DNA of 64,000 nucleotides from Chrysiogenes arsenatis DSM 11915 (GCF_000469585.1 NZ_AWNK01000001.1:62731-126730), one strand, 5' to 3'; shown: positions 27,363 through 37,004, numbered from the stretch's first letter. Notes: generated from the letters alone by a model not told the origin. Program-made: numbers and translations.

Positions 27363-27560
27363 GATTCTAATGCCGTAAAATTATCGCGCAACGCTGTAAC
27401 TCAACCGACGAAAAACATACTTTTCTTTTTTTTCAATAGTGTGACATCTTGAGCGTACCATGTGTTGATTTGTTTCTTTCTGATTACGTTATCGTACCGG
27501 CTCCACAAGATCCTCGTGCTCAATAAACCCGTTAACAGTATGCATCCAGAGGAGCAGACC

Positions 27561-28373
27561 ATGCAAATTCGAGTTGGTTATGAATTAGAATATAGTTGCC
27601 CACAACCGACACCGATGATTTTAACGCTCAATGTACACTCCTCACGGGTAGCCGACCTCGTCAGCGTCGATCACATTACGACCGTTCCAGCGGTTCCTCT
27701 CGACCAATACCGCGATGGCTTTGGCAATTGGTGCAGCCGCTTGGTCGCCCCAGAGGGCGATATCCGCATATCGACAAGCGCCGTTATCCGTGACTCCGGA
27801 CTCCCAGACGAAGTCGATATATTCGCTCAACAACATCCAATAGAAGATTTACCCGCCAACACGCTCGTCTATCTCCTTGGGAGTCGCTATTGCGAAACCG
27901 ACCGCCTTTCAGAGATCGCTTGGCAGCTCTTTCACCATTCTCCCTTTGGATGGGAGCGGGTTCAGGCCATCTGTAATTTTGTGCATACTCACATCCGTTT
28001 TGGTTACGAATACTCCAGCCCGACAAAAACAGCATGGGAAGTTTTTAACGACCGCACTGGCGTCTGTCGTGATTTCGCCCACCTCGCCATCGCTTTTTGC
28101 CGCTGCATGAATATCCCCGCTCGCTACTGTACCGGCTATCTCAGCGATATCGGCATGACACCACCGTACAGCGTGATGGATTTTGCGGCCTGGATGGAAG
28201 TGTATCTCGGAGGACGCTGGCATATCTTTGATCCACGCAATAACGAACGGCGCTGTGGTCGAATCCTGATTGCGCAAGGGCGCGACGCCGCCGACGCCGC
28301 CATCAGCAATACATTTGGCGCCAATACCCTGAAACGGTTTATCGTTCACAGGGACGAAATACCAAATTCATAA
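27561..28373 (+). CDS. Transglutaminase-like cysteine peptidase family protein
   Basis: About 270 residues from the ATG at 27561, which has GAGGAG upstream. An open frame extends back to 27462, but that part is not protein-like. The catalytic core is visible: Cys in GVCRDFAHLAIAFCR near residue 173, then RYCTGYLSDIG, His in RWHIFDPRNN with the Asp nearby. The N-terminal half is a beta-rich bacterial extension (YELEYSCPQPTPMIL). No signal peptide is present, so it is probably cytoplasmic. Family members act as proteases or transferases on unknown substrates. The amidohydrolase gene starts 7 bases downstream. Confidence 0.9.
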   Translation: MQIRVGYELEYSCPQPTPMILTLNVHSSRVADLVSVDHITTVPAVPLDQYRDGFGNWCSRLVAPEGDIRISTSAVIRDSGLPDEVDIFAQQHPIEDLPANTLVYLLGSRYCETDRLSEIAWQLFHHSPFGWERVQAICNFVHTHIRFGYEYSSPTKTAWEVFNDRTGVCRDFAHLAIAFCRCMNIPARYCTGYLSDIGMTPPYSVMDFAAWMEVYLGGRWHIFDPRNNERRCGRILIAQGRDAADAAISNTFGANTLKRFIVHRDEIPNS

Positions 28374-28380
28374 AAACCTC

Positions 28381-29142
28381 ATGAACACCAACACCTCTCA
28401 TCCGCTCTTGGCACACGACGAGCCACCAGCCTTTGACATACTACGTGCGAACGGTAGCAGCCCTATCGTAATCGTCTGCGATCATGCTTCCAATCGTGTT
28501 CCACGTTGCTTACAGCAGCTCGGGCTTGACCCATCGCAACTCGAAAAACATATTGCGTGGGATGCGGGTACGGCCAATGTCGCTCGGCTCCTTTCAGCGC
28601 AACTTGACGCCACGGTGATTTTGTCCAACTATTCGCGCCTTGTGATTGACTGCAACCGGATGCCGGGCAGCAGCGGTTCGATAGTAACCATCAGTGACGG
28701 GGTGCCCATTTTGGGCAATCAACACTTGAGCGAGGCCGAACAGCTACGTCGTCAACGTGAGCTGTTTTTCCCGTACCAACAGGCCATTGACGAACTGCTC
28801 CAAGTTCGCAATCCGGCCAAAACTCTCCTGGTAGGTTTGCATAGCTTTACTCCGAGTCTAGGTGGTCAGCACCGCCCGTGGAGCATTGGTGTATGCTACG
28901 GCAAAGACCGGCGGCTAGCCGACCAACTCCTCACGCTTCTACCGGAGTACATTTCAGGAGAGATAGGCAACAACCAGCCTTACCAGATTGACAGCGACAT
29001 CGACTTTACCCTACCGCATCACACCAGCAAACGGGGCATACAGCACGTCATGCTGGAAATCCGGCGTGACGAAATCGCTACGGAAGCCCAGACAACCCAT
29101 TGGGCCGCTTGCCTGGCAAACGCGCTGAATTCAGTAACGTAG
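28381..29142 (+). CDS. N-formylglutamate amidohydrolase family protein
   Basis: A 253-residue cytoplasmic enzyme. VIVCDHASNRVP near residue 33, HIAWDAGTANVA near 60, VIDCNRMPGS near 88 and LVGLHSFTPSL near 140 are signature blocks of the HutG/FGase fold, with metal-binding Asp and His. Characterised members hydrolyse N-formylglutamate in histidine breakdown, but many homologues in non-histidine operons have unknown substrates. No hut genes are nearby. The close pairing with a transglutaminase-like gene suggests a shared, unassigned role. Confidence 0.9.
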   Translation: MNTNTSHPLLAHDEPPAFDILRANGSSPIVIVCDHASNRVPRCLQQLGLDPSQLEKHIAWDAGTANVARLLSAQLDATVILSNYSRLVIDCNRMPGSSGSIVTISDGVPILGNQHLSEAEQLRRQRELFFPYQQAIDELLQVRNPAKTLLVGLHSFTPSLGGQHRPWSIGVCYGKDRRLADQLLTLLPEYISGEIGNNQPYQIDSDIDFTLPHHTSKRGIQHVMLEIRRDEIATEAQTTHWAACLANALNSVT

Positions 29143-29154
29143 CACCCGATACCA

Positions 29155-31656
29155 TCAGTTTCGCAAGAGATCTAACGGGTTAGACCGTAAAACAGAATAG
29201 CTGGCCAGAAATCCCGCCCCAATAATAATCACCGTTGCAGCAGGAATCAGCGTAACCCACATGATCCACTGTGGCGACCACGTCAAATCAAAGAGTTTGC
29301 CGTACAGCAATGCGGTAAACGCTTCGGCACTCAGTGCCGCTAATATTCCCGAAAAGAACCCCAGAATGCCAAACTCACCAATATTTGTCGCGTACAGGTA
29401 GCGTCGTGAAGCGCCAAAGCTTCTGAGGAGTGCATTTTCTTGAAGGCGCGCTGCAGAACTTCCCAAAATACTGGCAAATAAAAGAATTACTCCCGCTGCA
29501 AGCACAAAGAGAAAAACCGCTTCAACCACCAGCATCGTCTGACGCAGAAGTGCATCAACCTGTGCCACGATATGATTGACGTCAAAAAGGGTTACGGAAG
29601 GAAATGGTCGCAACAGTTCCCGCACCTGATGGCGTTTGGATGGATCAATATAGATGCTGGTCATATACGCCGTGGCAAAAGTATCGAGTGTCCCTGAAGG
29701 GAAGATAACGTAGAAGTTTGGTTGAAAACTGTTCCACTCGACACTGCGGATACTGCCGACGATCGCCGGCACAGTCTGATGGCCAATCGTAAATTCCAAC
29801 GTGTCACCTAACGCGAGGTGCAATCGTTCCGCCACGCCTGACTCTAACGAGACGTGAGGCATCTGAGCATCCATTCGGTCTGTTTCCCATGTTCCTGCGG
29901 TAACCAGATTTCCCGCAGGGAGTGTATCACCCCATGTCAGATTCAGTTCACGCCGCAACGTATTATCTTCCTGTGCACTTTCCGGCACAGCCTGGCGGGC
30001 AGGCATTCCGTTAATCCCCGTAAGACGTCCCCGCACAACAGGAAAAAGCGTAACCGCATCGATTCCATTCTCACTCAGCACACGCAGAAAAGGTTCTGTT
30101 TCGTGGGGCTGAATATTGATGGCAAAGTAGTTTGGCGCATCGTCAGGGATTTGCGCGACCCACGTAGCAAGGAGATCGGTACGCAAGAGCGTGACGATGG
30201 CCAGTGCACTAAAGCTGATAGTAAAGGCAATAATCTGAGTCTTTGCGGCTGCCGGATGACGCACCAAACTGCGAAGCCCCGCTTTCAGCAGTGTAGGAAT
30301 GCGCGTGCTGCTCTTTTTAGCAAGACGTAACAACAACGTAACGATCAGATAGTAGCCAAGGAATAACCCCATGATGGCCAAGAGAAACAGAGCTGCGACA
30401 AGCACAGTGGGTGCGGCAAAAAATGTTAACCCACCAATGGCGATGCCCCCGGCCACCAGCAAAAGCAGAAGCGTTGGTTTTGCCAGATATGCCTGCTGTC
30501 GCATCAATACGATGGGCGGAATAGTGCGCAACGTGAACAGTGAAGGGAGCGAAAACGCGCCCAGCACACCTATTCCAGCAGCATAACCAATACCAACTGG
30601 CCACAGCGATGCGGCGGGGATGATAGAAGGGAGTAATGGCCGCAATGCCGCAATAAAACTCATCTGCAGGCCATATCCAAGCAGAAGCCCAACCGTACTG
30701 GCAACTACGCCGATGGTAAGAACCTGAAAAACGGTATGGCGAGTGATTTCAGCGCGGCTCGCGCCAATACAACGAAATAACGCCATACCAAGTGCTTGAC
30801 TGCGGGTATATTCGTGCGCAGCCAGCGCAATAGCTATACCGGAAAGGAGTACCGTAACAACCGTCGCGAGTGCTAAATAGTGACGGACTCGCGTGAGTGC
30901 TGAAGCGATTCCCGGCTGTTCTTCGCTCAACTCCAGTATCCGTTGATGCGGGCCAAGTTGGGCTGTTACCCATGCCTGAAACTCGCTGACCTGCGAGGCA
31001 TCACCCGAAAAGAGATAACGATACTGAATGCGACTGCCGGGAACCACTAACTCCGCAGCGTGTAGATCGCCCCAGCCGATGATAACCCGTGGGTTGACGG
31101 ACAAAAACCCGCCAGTAGCCCGATCTGGTTCTTGCTCAATATGGTGAGTAGCCTGCAAAGCGAGTGTTCCGATTTCGACGGAGTCACCAAGTTGCGCGCC
31201 AAGCAGAGATAAAACCCCGGGTTCTACCCACAACGTTCCGGCAGGCGGTGGTGTGCTGGCGCGGTGTGGTTCGTCATGCAAAGCCGTGCTGACAAGTACC
31301 GCTCCACGATGGGGATAGCCACTGGAAACGGCTTTGAGTGAAACAAGCACCATCTCATCGCGGTAAAACAGCATGGTTGGCAATTCCGCAATTTGGTCAA
31401 AGCGCAGGCCCTTTTCATAGGCGGTTTGGACTATTTCCGTGGCAAGCGGTTGTGGCGAGGTGATGGTGATGTCGGCACCGAGCATTGAGAGCGCCTGATA
31501 CCGCATAGCACTGGAAACGCGATCGCCAAGAAAAAGAACTGTTGAGAGTGCCGTAACGGCGAGAACCAACGCGGCACTTAGAATTTGCAATGCACGACTT
31601 TTGCGCTCGCGATAGAGAAAACGGAAGGCGAGCCGGAGTTGTAAGGAGAGATTCAT
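29155..31656 (-). CDS. FtsX-like ABC transporter permease (YbbP type)
   Basis: An 833-residue inner-membrane permease. There is an N-terminal helix (SRALQILSAALVLAVTALS), a large periplasmic region, then clusters of helices around 250-400 and 460-500. A second periplasmic domain precedes a final trio of helices at roughly 700-825. This duplicated FtsX arrangement of about 800 residues is the YbbP type. Its start overlaps the end of the ATPase gene by four bases (ATGA). The E. coli counterpart adjoins tesA in the same order, which supports the assignment. The exported substrate is unknown. Confidence 0.9.
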   Translation of the reverse strand: MNLSLQLRLAFRFLYRERKSRALQILSAALVLAVTALSTVLFLGDRVSSAMRYQALSMLGADITITSPQPLATEIVQTAYEKGLRFDQIAELPTMLFYRDEMVLVSLKAVSSGYPHRGAVLVSTALHDEPHRASTPPPAGTLWVEPGVLSLLGAQLGDSVEIGTLALQATHHIEQEPDRATGGFLSVNPRVIIGWGDLHAAELVVPGSRIQYRYLFSGDASQVSEFQAWVTAQLGPHQRILELSEEQPGIASALTRVRHYLALATVVTVLLSGIAIALAAHEYTRSQALGMALFRCIGASRAEITRHTVFQVLTIGVVASTVGLLLGYGLQMSFIAALRPLLPSIIPAASLWPVGIGYAAGIGVLGAFSLPSLFTLRTIPPIVLMRQQAYLAKPTLLLLLVAGGIAIGGLTFFAAPTVLVAALFLLAIMGLFLGYYLIVTLLLRLAKKSSTRIPTLLKAGLRSLVRHPAAAKTQIIAFTISFSALAIVTLLRTDLLATWVAQIPDDAPNYFAINIQPHETEPFLRVLSENGIDAVTLFPVVRGRLTGINGMPARQAVPESAQEDNTLRRELNLTWGDTLPAGNLVTAGTWETDRMDAQMPHVSLESGVAERLHLALGDTLEFTIGHQTVPAIVGSIRSVEWNSFQPNFYVIFPSGTLDTFATAYMTSIYIDPSKRHQVRELLRPFPSVTLFDVNHIVAQVDALLRQTMLVVEAVFLFVLAAGVILLFASILGSSAARLQENALLRSFGASRRYLYATNIGEFGILGFFSGILAALSAEAFTALLYGKLFDLTWSPQWIMWVTLIPAATVIIIGAGFLASYSVLRSNPLDLLRN

Positions 31657-32345
31657 ACGACTTCCTGAACGGTTCCGTTATGCATCGCAACATGACGTTG
31701 ACAACGCTTGGCGAGATCAAGGTCGTGGGTTACCAGCACCAGCGTCGTGGCGTGCTCGCGATTCAACGTAAACAGCAGGTCGGCAATCAAATGACCATTA
31801 TCATGGTCAAGATTTCCGGTTGGTTCATCGGCAAAAAGAATGGCCGGATGAATAGCAAACGCTCGCGCAATCGCCACCCGTTGCTGTTCACCGCCAGAAA
31901 GTTGTTGCGGCGTGTGGTGGAGCCGCTTGGCCAATCCGACGCGCCGCAGCATTTCCGTCGCCTGCTCGTGCGGGTTGCGGTGAGCGGTGAGTTCCAGTGG
32001 CAGCAGAACATTCTCCAGCGCCGTGAGGTGTGGCAGCAGATGGAACGATTGAAATATAAAGCCGACCGTGCCGCGCCGAACTGCGGCGCGCGCCTCTTCG
32101 TCAAGCTGATCGATGCGCTGAGAATTCAGCCACACTTCGCCAGCAGTTGGGCGGTCGAGTCCAGCGAGGATACTGAGCAAGGTAGTTTTCCCTGAACCTG
32201 ATATGCCCGTTATGGCGATAGTGTCGCCCTGCTTGATTTCGAGTGTTACTCCAGCTAGGATAGAAAGTGTTTCAGTGCTGCCGGTAAATGTTTTACTCAC
32301 ATTATGACAGGCGATGGCAGCGGAAGTGAGGGAAATATGCGACAT
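31653..32345 (-). CDS. ABC transporter ATP-binding protein (YbbA/LolD type)
   Basis: A 230-residue ATPase. Walker A is GISGSGKTTLLS near residue 49, the signature LSGGEQQRVAIARA is near 143, and Walker B ILFADEPTGNLD follows. The layout is that of LolD/MacB-like exporters. It forms an operon with the FtsX-like permease. Its ATG at 32345 lies inside the tesA coding start on the other strand, so the 5' ends of the two divergent genes overlap by nine bases. Confidence 0.94.
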   Translation of the reverse strand: MSHISLTSAAIACHNVSKTFTGSTETLSILAGVTLEIKQGDTIAITGISGSGKTTLLSILAGLDRPTAGEVWLNSQRIDQLDEEARAAVRRGTVGFIFQSFHLLPHLTALENVLLPLELTAHRNPHEQATEMLRRVGLAKRLHHTPQQLSGGEQQRVAIARAFAIHPAILFADEPTGNLDHDNGHLIADLLFTLNREHATTLVLVTHDLDLAKRCQRHVAMHNGTVQEVV

Positions 32346-32957
32346 GGAATCCTCTTTTTTTGCATGATATTGATGGCATTCTCTCCTGCGCTAGCGGTTG
32401 CGACACCAAAACCAATCATCTTGGTGCTTGGTGATAGCTTGAGCGCTGCCTACGGAATACGTCAGGAAGAAGGCTGGGTGAGCTTACTACAGCACAGACT
32501 CAGAGAGCAACACTTCCCCCATACAGTTATAAATGCCAGTATAAGTGGCGAAACAACCGCAGGTGGCGTCAGCCGTATTCATGACTTACTGGCTGAACAT
32601 GCCCCAGCGGTAGTGATTGTCGAGTTGGGCGGTAATGATGGTTTGCGCGGTACGCCGCTTCAGCGCATCCGTCAAAATATCACGACTATCATTCAAGCCT
32701 CACAAGAATCTGGAGCAAAAGCCATCCTTGTTGGCATGCAAATCCCTCCCAGTTACGGGATGCGATACACACAGAGTTTTGCGGCGCTCTACCCGGAAGT
32801 AGCCAAACGTTTTAATGCATTATTGGTACAGAACTTTCTGGAGTCAGTCGGTGATACTCCGCAACTGATGCAAAGTGATCGCATTCACCCAACAGCCGAT
32901 GCACAGCCAATTTTGCTTGAAAAAGTATGGCCGTTGCTCTATGAAGCGATACAGTAA
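32337..32957 (+). CDS. tesA: GDSL esterase/arylesterase of the TesA type
   Basis: About 206 residues from ATG 32337, starting with a signal peptide (LFFCMILMAFSPALAVA), so the enzyme is periplasmic. GDSLSAAYGI holds the active Ser, then ELGGNDGLRG has the Asn block, and DRIHPTADAQ supplies the Asp-His pair. This is the SGNH multifunctional thioesterase/lysophospholipase family. The gene order tesA, ybbA, ybbP is conserved with E. coli. The upstream frame to 32304 is not used because it has no start signal. Confidence 0.93.
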   Translation: MRHGILFFCMILMAFSPALAVATPKPIILVLGDSLSAAYGIRQEEGWVSLLQHRLREQHFPHTVINASISGETTAGGVSRIHDLLAEHAPAVVIVELGGNDGLRGTPLQRIRQNITTIIQASQESGAKAILVGMQIPPSYGMRYTQSFAALYPEVAKRFNALLVQNFLESVGDTPQLMQSDRIHPTADAQPILLEKVWPLLYEAIQ

Positions 32958-33027
32958 GCATTCCCGACAAAATGTGAGTTTCGTTTGAAACCTCGTCGCA
33001 GAGAAGCTGATTTGGGAAAGGGTCGCT

Positions 33028-34509
33028 ATGTCACATAAGTTTACCGTCCCCTTTCTGCATTCGATAACCGTTCGCGCAGTTGCCTATCTCTGCGTCTGTG
33101 GCTTTACGCTGTTCAGTGCTTCCTTTTTCGTCTACCTCCAGCTTCAAGAAAATATGACCGAAGAGCGGTTAGTTCTTCACGGGAAAAGCTTTCTCGATAT
33201 GTTGTTAAAAAACACGGAAGACTCTATCAATAAAGGGCAACGCAATACCTTTCAACGCGTTATCGATAGCTTTACGAAAGTGAACGAAATCGAATCGGTT
33301 GCCATGTATGGCCGCAATGGCTTGATGAACTACCATTCCAACTATGTAACGGTAGGGAAACCCTTTATTCTGCGTGATGGGGTGCTGGAAAATCCCAATG
33401 TTCACCTGTACGAATCCACTCAAGGGCGCTATCAGCGCAATGATTGGTATTTGCGTGATGTTCATCAGACGCCGCAGGCACGCGAGCATATTGCACAACA
33501 CAACAAAGCCGGGCGCTCTTGCGGCCAATGTCATGTGCTGCGCGATACCGATCTGCGCTTTCGTGAGCACTTTTCCTATCGTATCGAGAAAAATCAGTCC
33601 CACTTTTATTATGAGCTGCCAGTCATGTCTGACTGCACCCGTTGTCACCTGAACTGGAAAAATGGCGAAATTGCTTCCTGGATACGGGTAACACTGAATA
33701 ATGATGTGATTATTGATCAAAAGAATGAAAATATTCTGAGCATTCTGGTGCTTAGTTTTATGGTCTCCTTTCCCGCACTCATCTTGGTTATTCTTATCCT
33801 GCATTACGTCATAAAAAAACCCCTGTCGCGGACGCTACAATTCGCCATTGATGTGGCGAATGGCAAAGCACGCAATAAACTGACAGAAGATGGCACCAAT
33901 GAAATCAGTCGTCTCAACCAGGCGCTAAATCAGATGATGATGAAGATCGACAGCGACTTCACACGGATTATGGAAGCCGAAGAAAAACTGCGCATGATTG
34001 CCAACACGGACGGATTAACAGGCATCCCAAATCGACGTCACTTCGATGAAACACTGCAAAAGGAATGTGCCCGCTTGGCACGGCATTATGGTGTACTTTC
34101 ATTGATTATGATCGACATTGACTACTTTAAAAACTTTAATGATGCCTATGGCCACATTGCGGGCGATACCTGCTTACAGCAAATTGCGCGGATATTACAG
34201 GAAAGTGTCCATCGTGCAGGCGATGTCGTGGCGCGATACGGTGGCGAGGAATTTGCGTGCATTCTGCCGGAAACAGATAAAACGGGAGCAATGGCGGTGG
34301 CCACCTTTATTCAGCAAAAAATTGCTGCGTTGGCGATTCCGCACCGCCATTCACAGGTTGCTGACGTGATAACGGTCAGCATTGGAATTATCTCTATCCC
34401 GTGCCACCCCAATCTGCTGCCAGGGGACATTATTGGTCTTGCGGATAAACAACTCTATCAGGCGAAACATAAAGGGCGAAACTGCATTTCGGCTCACGGG
34501 GAACGGTAA
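33028..34509 (+). CDS. Diguanylate cyclase with a periplasmic dihaem c-type sensor domain
   Basis: A 493-residue membrane protein. Helix 1 is at about 13-36, then a periplasmic domain of some 195 residues with two haem c motifs, CGQCH at 165 and CTRCH at 203. Helix 2 is at about 235-260, followed by a HAMP-like linker and a GGDEF domain. The catalytic motif YGGEEF is near 406 and DGLTGIPNRRHF near 330. The N-terminal domain resembles DUF3365-type periplasmic sensors. It should read redox state, NO, CO or another haem ligand and make c-di-GMP. The next gene is convergent. Confidence 0.9.
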   Translation: MSHKFTVPFLHSITVRAVAYLCVCGFTLFSASFFVYLQLQENMTEERLVLHGKSFLDMLLKNTEDSINKGQRNTFQRVIDSFTKVNEIESVAMYGRNGLMNYHSNYVTVGKPFILRDGVLENPNVHLYESTQGRYQRNDWYLRDVHQTPQAREHIAQHNKAGRSCGQCHVLRDTDLRFREHFSYRIEKNQSHFYYELPVMSDCTRCHLNWKNGEIASWIRVTLNNDVIIDQKNENILSILVLSFMVSFPALILVILILHYVIKKPLSRTLQFAIDVANGKARNKLTEDGTNEISRLNQALNQMMMKIDSDFTRIMEAEEKLRMIANTDGLTGIPNRRHFDETLQKECARLARHYGVLSLIMIDIDYFKNFNDAYGHIAGDTCLQQIARILQESVHRAGDVVARYGGEEFACILPETDKTGAMAVATFIQQKIAALAIPHRHSQVADVITVSIGIISIPCHPNLLPGDIIGLADKQLYQAKHKGRNCISAHGER

Positions 34510-34513
34510 TTGG

Positions 34514-35398
34514 TTACTCAGATTCGTTGTCGATGAGTACGATCTGGCGTGGTTCAATCGCAATGATTTTGGCCGAAATATTTTCCAGCCCCCGAATACT
34601 TTCTACCGTGCCACTCGTATCAACTTTGGCTTCAAGCGCAAAAGGATTGATGGCACTGACCACGGAATGGCGACCTTCGACCGTGACCTTAATGAAGGGC
34701 GGCGAAGGGAGAAATGCCTTCTCGGTGATAACGGGTACTTGGGTCAACGTCCGTTGCAGTGATTTTTCCTTGATGTCAATCGCAACCGTAATCTCCTGTT
34801 CCGAAAATGATATCGATGATGGGATCATGATGGAAGTGGAGATAACCGCCGAATCCTTGAGTGTACTGATATCGATCGGGGTTGTTTTGACGACTTTGTA
34901 GTTCGCGACTTCGGTCGCGGGAACCGCCAGCGTAATCTCCTGCGGTTTAATCGTAACCCGTTCCAGATCAAACTCTTCACTCAACGTGCCAATCAGGGTG
35001 GGAGTAATCGTGGCTAAGACGGCGACAACCTTTTCGATGCGGTACTCAAGGATTGACGGGCGAATGCTTTGTACCTCAAGCCCAAACGGCACGCGCACCA
35101 TGCTGGGTTCAATGGTAATGTTTTGTTCCTGTGACAGTGGGGCGTTGGCGACCGAAATTTCAACACGACTTTGGCGCAACACGTTGCTGGAAAGGAGGCT
35201 GCGCGGACCAGCGAGGCGAACTTCGACAAAATTAGCGGAGCTGATAACCGACTTTTCCGCAGGCACATCAATGAACGTCAGAGGGATGCTGAGGGTTGAA
35301 ACGCCCTGATCGCTCCCTTTTACCATCGCCCACAAAATAATTGCGAAAAATACGGCAATCACTTTGGCCAGCAAATTATCAATGAAAAATTCTTTCAT
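34514..35398 (-). CDS. cdaR: YbbR-domain protein, likely regulator of CdaA
   Basis: A 294-residue protein with one N-terminal membrane helix (LLAKVIAVFFAIILWAM) and about three YbbR-like beta-rich repeats (for example VEVRLAGPRS near residue 55 and ITLAVPATEV near 155). In many bacteria this is the partner that controls the diadenylate cyclase encoded just upstream. Its start overlaps the end of cdaA by four bases. Function in this organism is inferred from gene order. Confidence 0.88.
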   Translation of the reverse strand: MKEFFIDNLLAKVIAVFFAIILWAMVKGSDQGVSTLSIPLTFIDVPAEKSVISSANFVEVRLAGPRSLLSSNVLRQSRVEISVANAPLSQEQNITIEPSMVRVPFGLEVQSIRPSILEYRIEKVVAVLATITPTLIGTLSEEFDLERVTIKPQEITLAVPATEVANYKVVKTTPIDISTLKDSAVISTSIMIPSSISFSEQEITVAIDIKEKSLQRTLTQVPVITEKAFLPSPPFIKVTVEGRHSVVSAINPFALEAKVDTSGTVESIRGLENISAKIIAIEPRQIVLIDNESE

Positions 35399-36177
35399 TT
35401 TTTCACCCCCTTCGTCACTTTCGGGGTAAAGATGTTGCGCAACACTTTTTTCAACGTCGCACTATCAAGTTTACGGATAATCTTCCCGTTGATAGCAATA
35501 CTGATAGCACCCGTTTCTTCACTGACAATGACACACACGCAGTCGGTTTGTTCCGTTACACCAATGGCGGCGCGGTGGCGCGTGCCGAGGATTTTATCGA
35601 TATCAGGATTCATACTTACGGTTAGAAAACATCCCGCCGCGTGAATGCGATTTTTACGGATCAGTACGGCGCCATCATGGATCGGGCTTTGGTGCTGAAA
35701 GATGCTGATCAACAACTCTTTCACCACCAGTGCATCAAGCTCAACGGTAATATCGGCATGTCCCTGAATGTCTACTTCGCGCTCAATCACAATCAGCGCG
35801 CCGATCTGACGCGAAGAGAGGTTAGCGCAGGCTTTGACAATTTCGTCCAAGACTTCAAGTTGTTTTTCGTCCGACTTGGTAAAAAAGCGGAACATCTCAT
35901 TTTGCGAAATACTCACCAAAAACTTGCGAATTTCGGGCTGGAAGAGAATCAGAATCGCGAGCACTAAGTAACCCGTAATGTTACGCACAAGCCAGTAGAT
36001 AGTTTGGAGTTCAAGGAGTTGGGAAAAAAACGAAACCAGCAAGACCAGAATTAAACCAGCCAGCACCTGAAACGCCGTCGTACCACGCAAAAATGTCAGC
36101 ACACGGTAGATAATTACCGAGACAAGGGAAATATCAAGGGCATCGCGCCATGTCATGCTGAAAATCAGGTCAAGCAT
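35395..36177 (-). CDS. cdaA: Diadenylate cyclase CdaA
   Basis: A 260-residue enzyme making cyclic di-AMP from two ATP. Three N-terminal membrane helices span about residues 8-85. The DAC domain has HDGAVLIRKNRIHAAGC near 165 with the catalytic DGA, and TRHRAAIGV near 200. Length and layout match CdaA. It overlaps folP by 13 bases and cdaR by four bases. The folP-cdaA-cdaR order is common in some Gram-negative phyla, where cyclic di-AMP is less studied than in Firmicutes. Confidence 0.95.
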   Translation of the reverse strand: MLDLIFSMTWRDALDISLVSVIIYRVLTFLRGTTAFQVLAGLILVLLVSFFSQLLELQTIYWLVRNITGYLVLAILILFQPEIRKFLVSISQNEMFRFFTKSDEKQLEVLDEIVKACANLSSRQIGALIVIEREVDIQGHADITVELDALVVKELLISIFQHQSPIHDGAVLIRKNRIHAAGCFLTVSMNPDIDKILGTRHRAAIGVTEQTDCVCVIVSEETGAISIAINGKIIRKLDSATLKKVLRNIFTPKVTKGVKK

Positions 36178-37004
36178 TCAGAAAGATCCTTCCTTGGTTC
36201 TGCCATGGTTTGCTGAAGAGCTTGCGCCATCAGGAGTGCCTGACGCGTAGCAGCAACGTCGTGAATGCGGAGAATGTCTACGTTTTGACGCCAAGCTTCC
36301 AGCGCGACGACAAGGCTGCCAGCAATTCGTTGTTGCGGATCGCGTTCTCCGCAAACCTCCCCGATAAATGTTTTGCGACTTGCCCCAAGGTAGGTTTGAA
36401 AGCCCGCCTTGCGGAGCGCGTGCATGTGTAGAATCAGTTGTATATTGCCGCGAACGTCTTTTCCGAAACCAATCCCCGGATCAAGGTAGAGGTTTTCTGG
36501 CATACCGCCACATTGCAGGAAAACCTTGGCTTGTGCCAAGAGCCATTGATGCACCTCAGCAACCACATTGCCATACTGTGTATGGTGTTGCATCGTGGAC
36601 GAATCGCCGCGACGGTGCATTAAGCAGTATGCCACTTGACTATTCGCCACCAAAGGGATCATCTGCGGCGAGTCCATACCGCCGCTGACGTCATTAATCA
36701 TTATAGCGCCCGCCACAATAGCCTGACGGGCAACTTCGGCACAGGTTGTGTCGACACTAACAGCGATACCACGAGCCACAAGCGGTTCCAGCACGGGCAT
36801 GATACGGTGCAACTGTTCGTCAGTTGAGACCGGAACGGAACCGGGACGAGTTGATTCGCCACCCAGATCAATAATATCTGCGCCGTCAGCGATGCACTGC
36901 CAAGCATGTTCGAGCGCATGGTCGGGCGAATAGTAGCGCCCACCGTCGCTGAATGAGTCGGGCGTAATATTGACAATAGCGGCAAGTCGGGGAAACGGGG
37001 TCAC
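36165..37004 (-). CDS. folP: Dihydropteroate synthase
   Basis: About 279 residues if the GTG at 37004 is the start. GGGAG lies seven bases upstream, and it opens with MTPFPRLAAIVNITPDSFSDG. ATG codons at 37064 and 37076 would add about 20-25 residues with weaker signals. The enzyme joins p-aminobenzoate to the pterin pyrophosphate in folate synthesis. ADIIDLGGESTRPGS near residue 40 and DPGIGFGKDV near 185 are diagnostic. Length is normal. No sulfonamide-resistance insertions are evident. Confidence 0.94.
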   Translation of the reverse strand: MTPFPRLAAIVNITPDSFSDGGRYYSPDHALEHAWQCIADGADIIDLGGESTRPGSVPVSTDEQLHRIMPVLEPLVARGIAVSVDTTCAEVARQAIVAGAIMINDVSGGMDSPQMIPLVANSQVAYCLMHRRGDSSTMQHHTQYGNVVAEVHQWLLAQAKVFLQCGGMPENLYLDPGIGFGKDVRGNIQLILHMHALRKAGFQTYLGASRKTFIGEVCGERDPQQRIAGSLVVALEAWRQNVDILRIHDVAATRQALLMAQALQQTMAEPRKDLSECLT

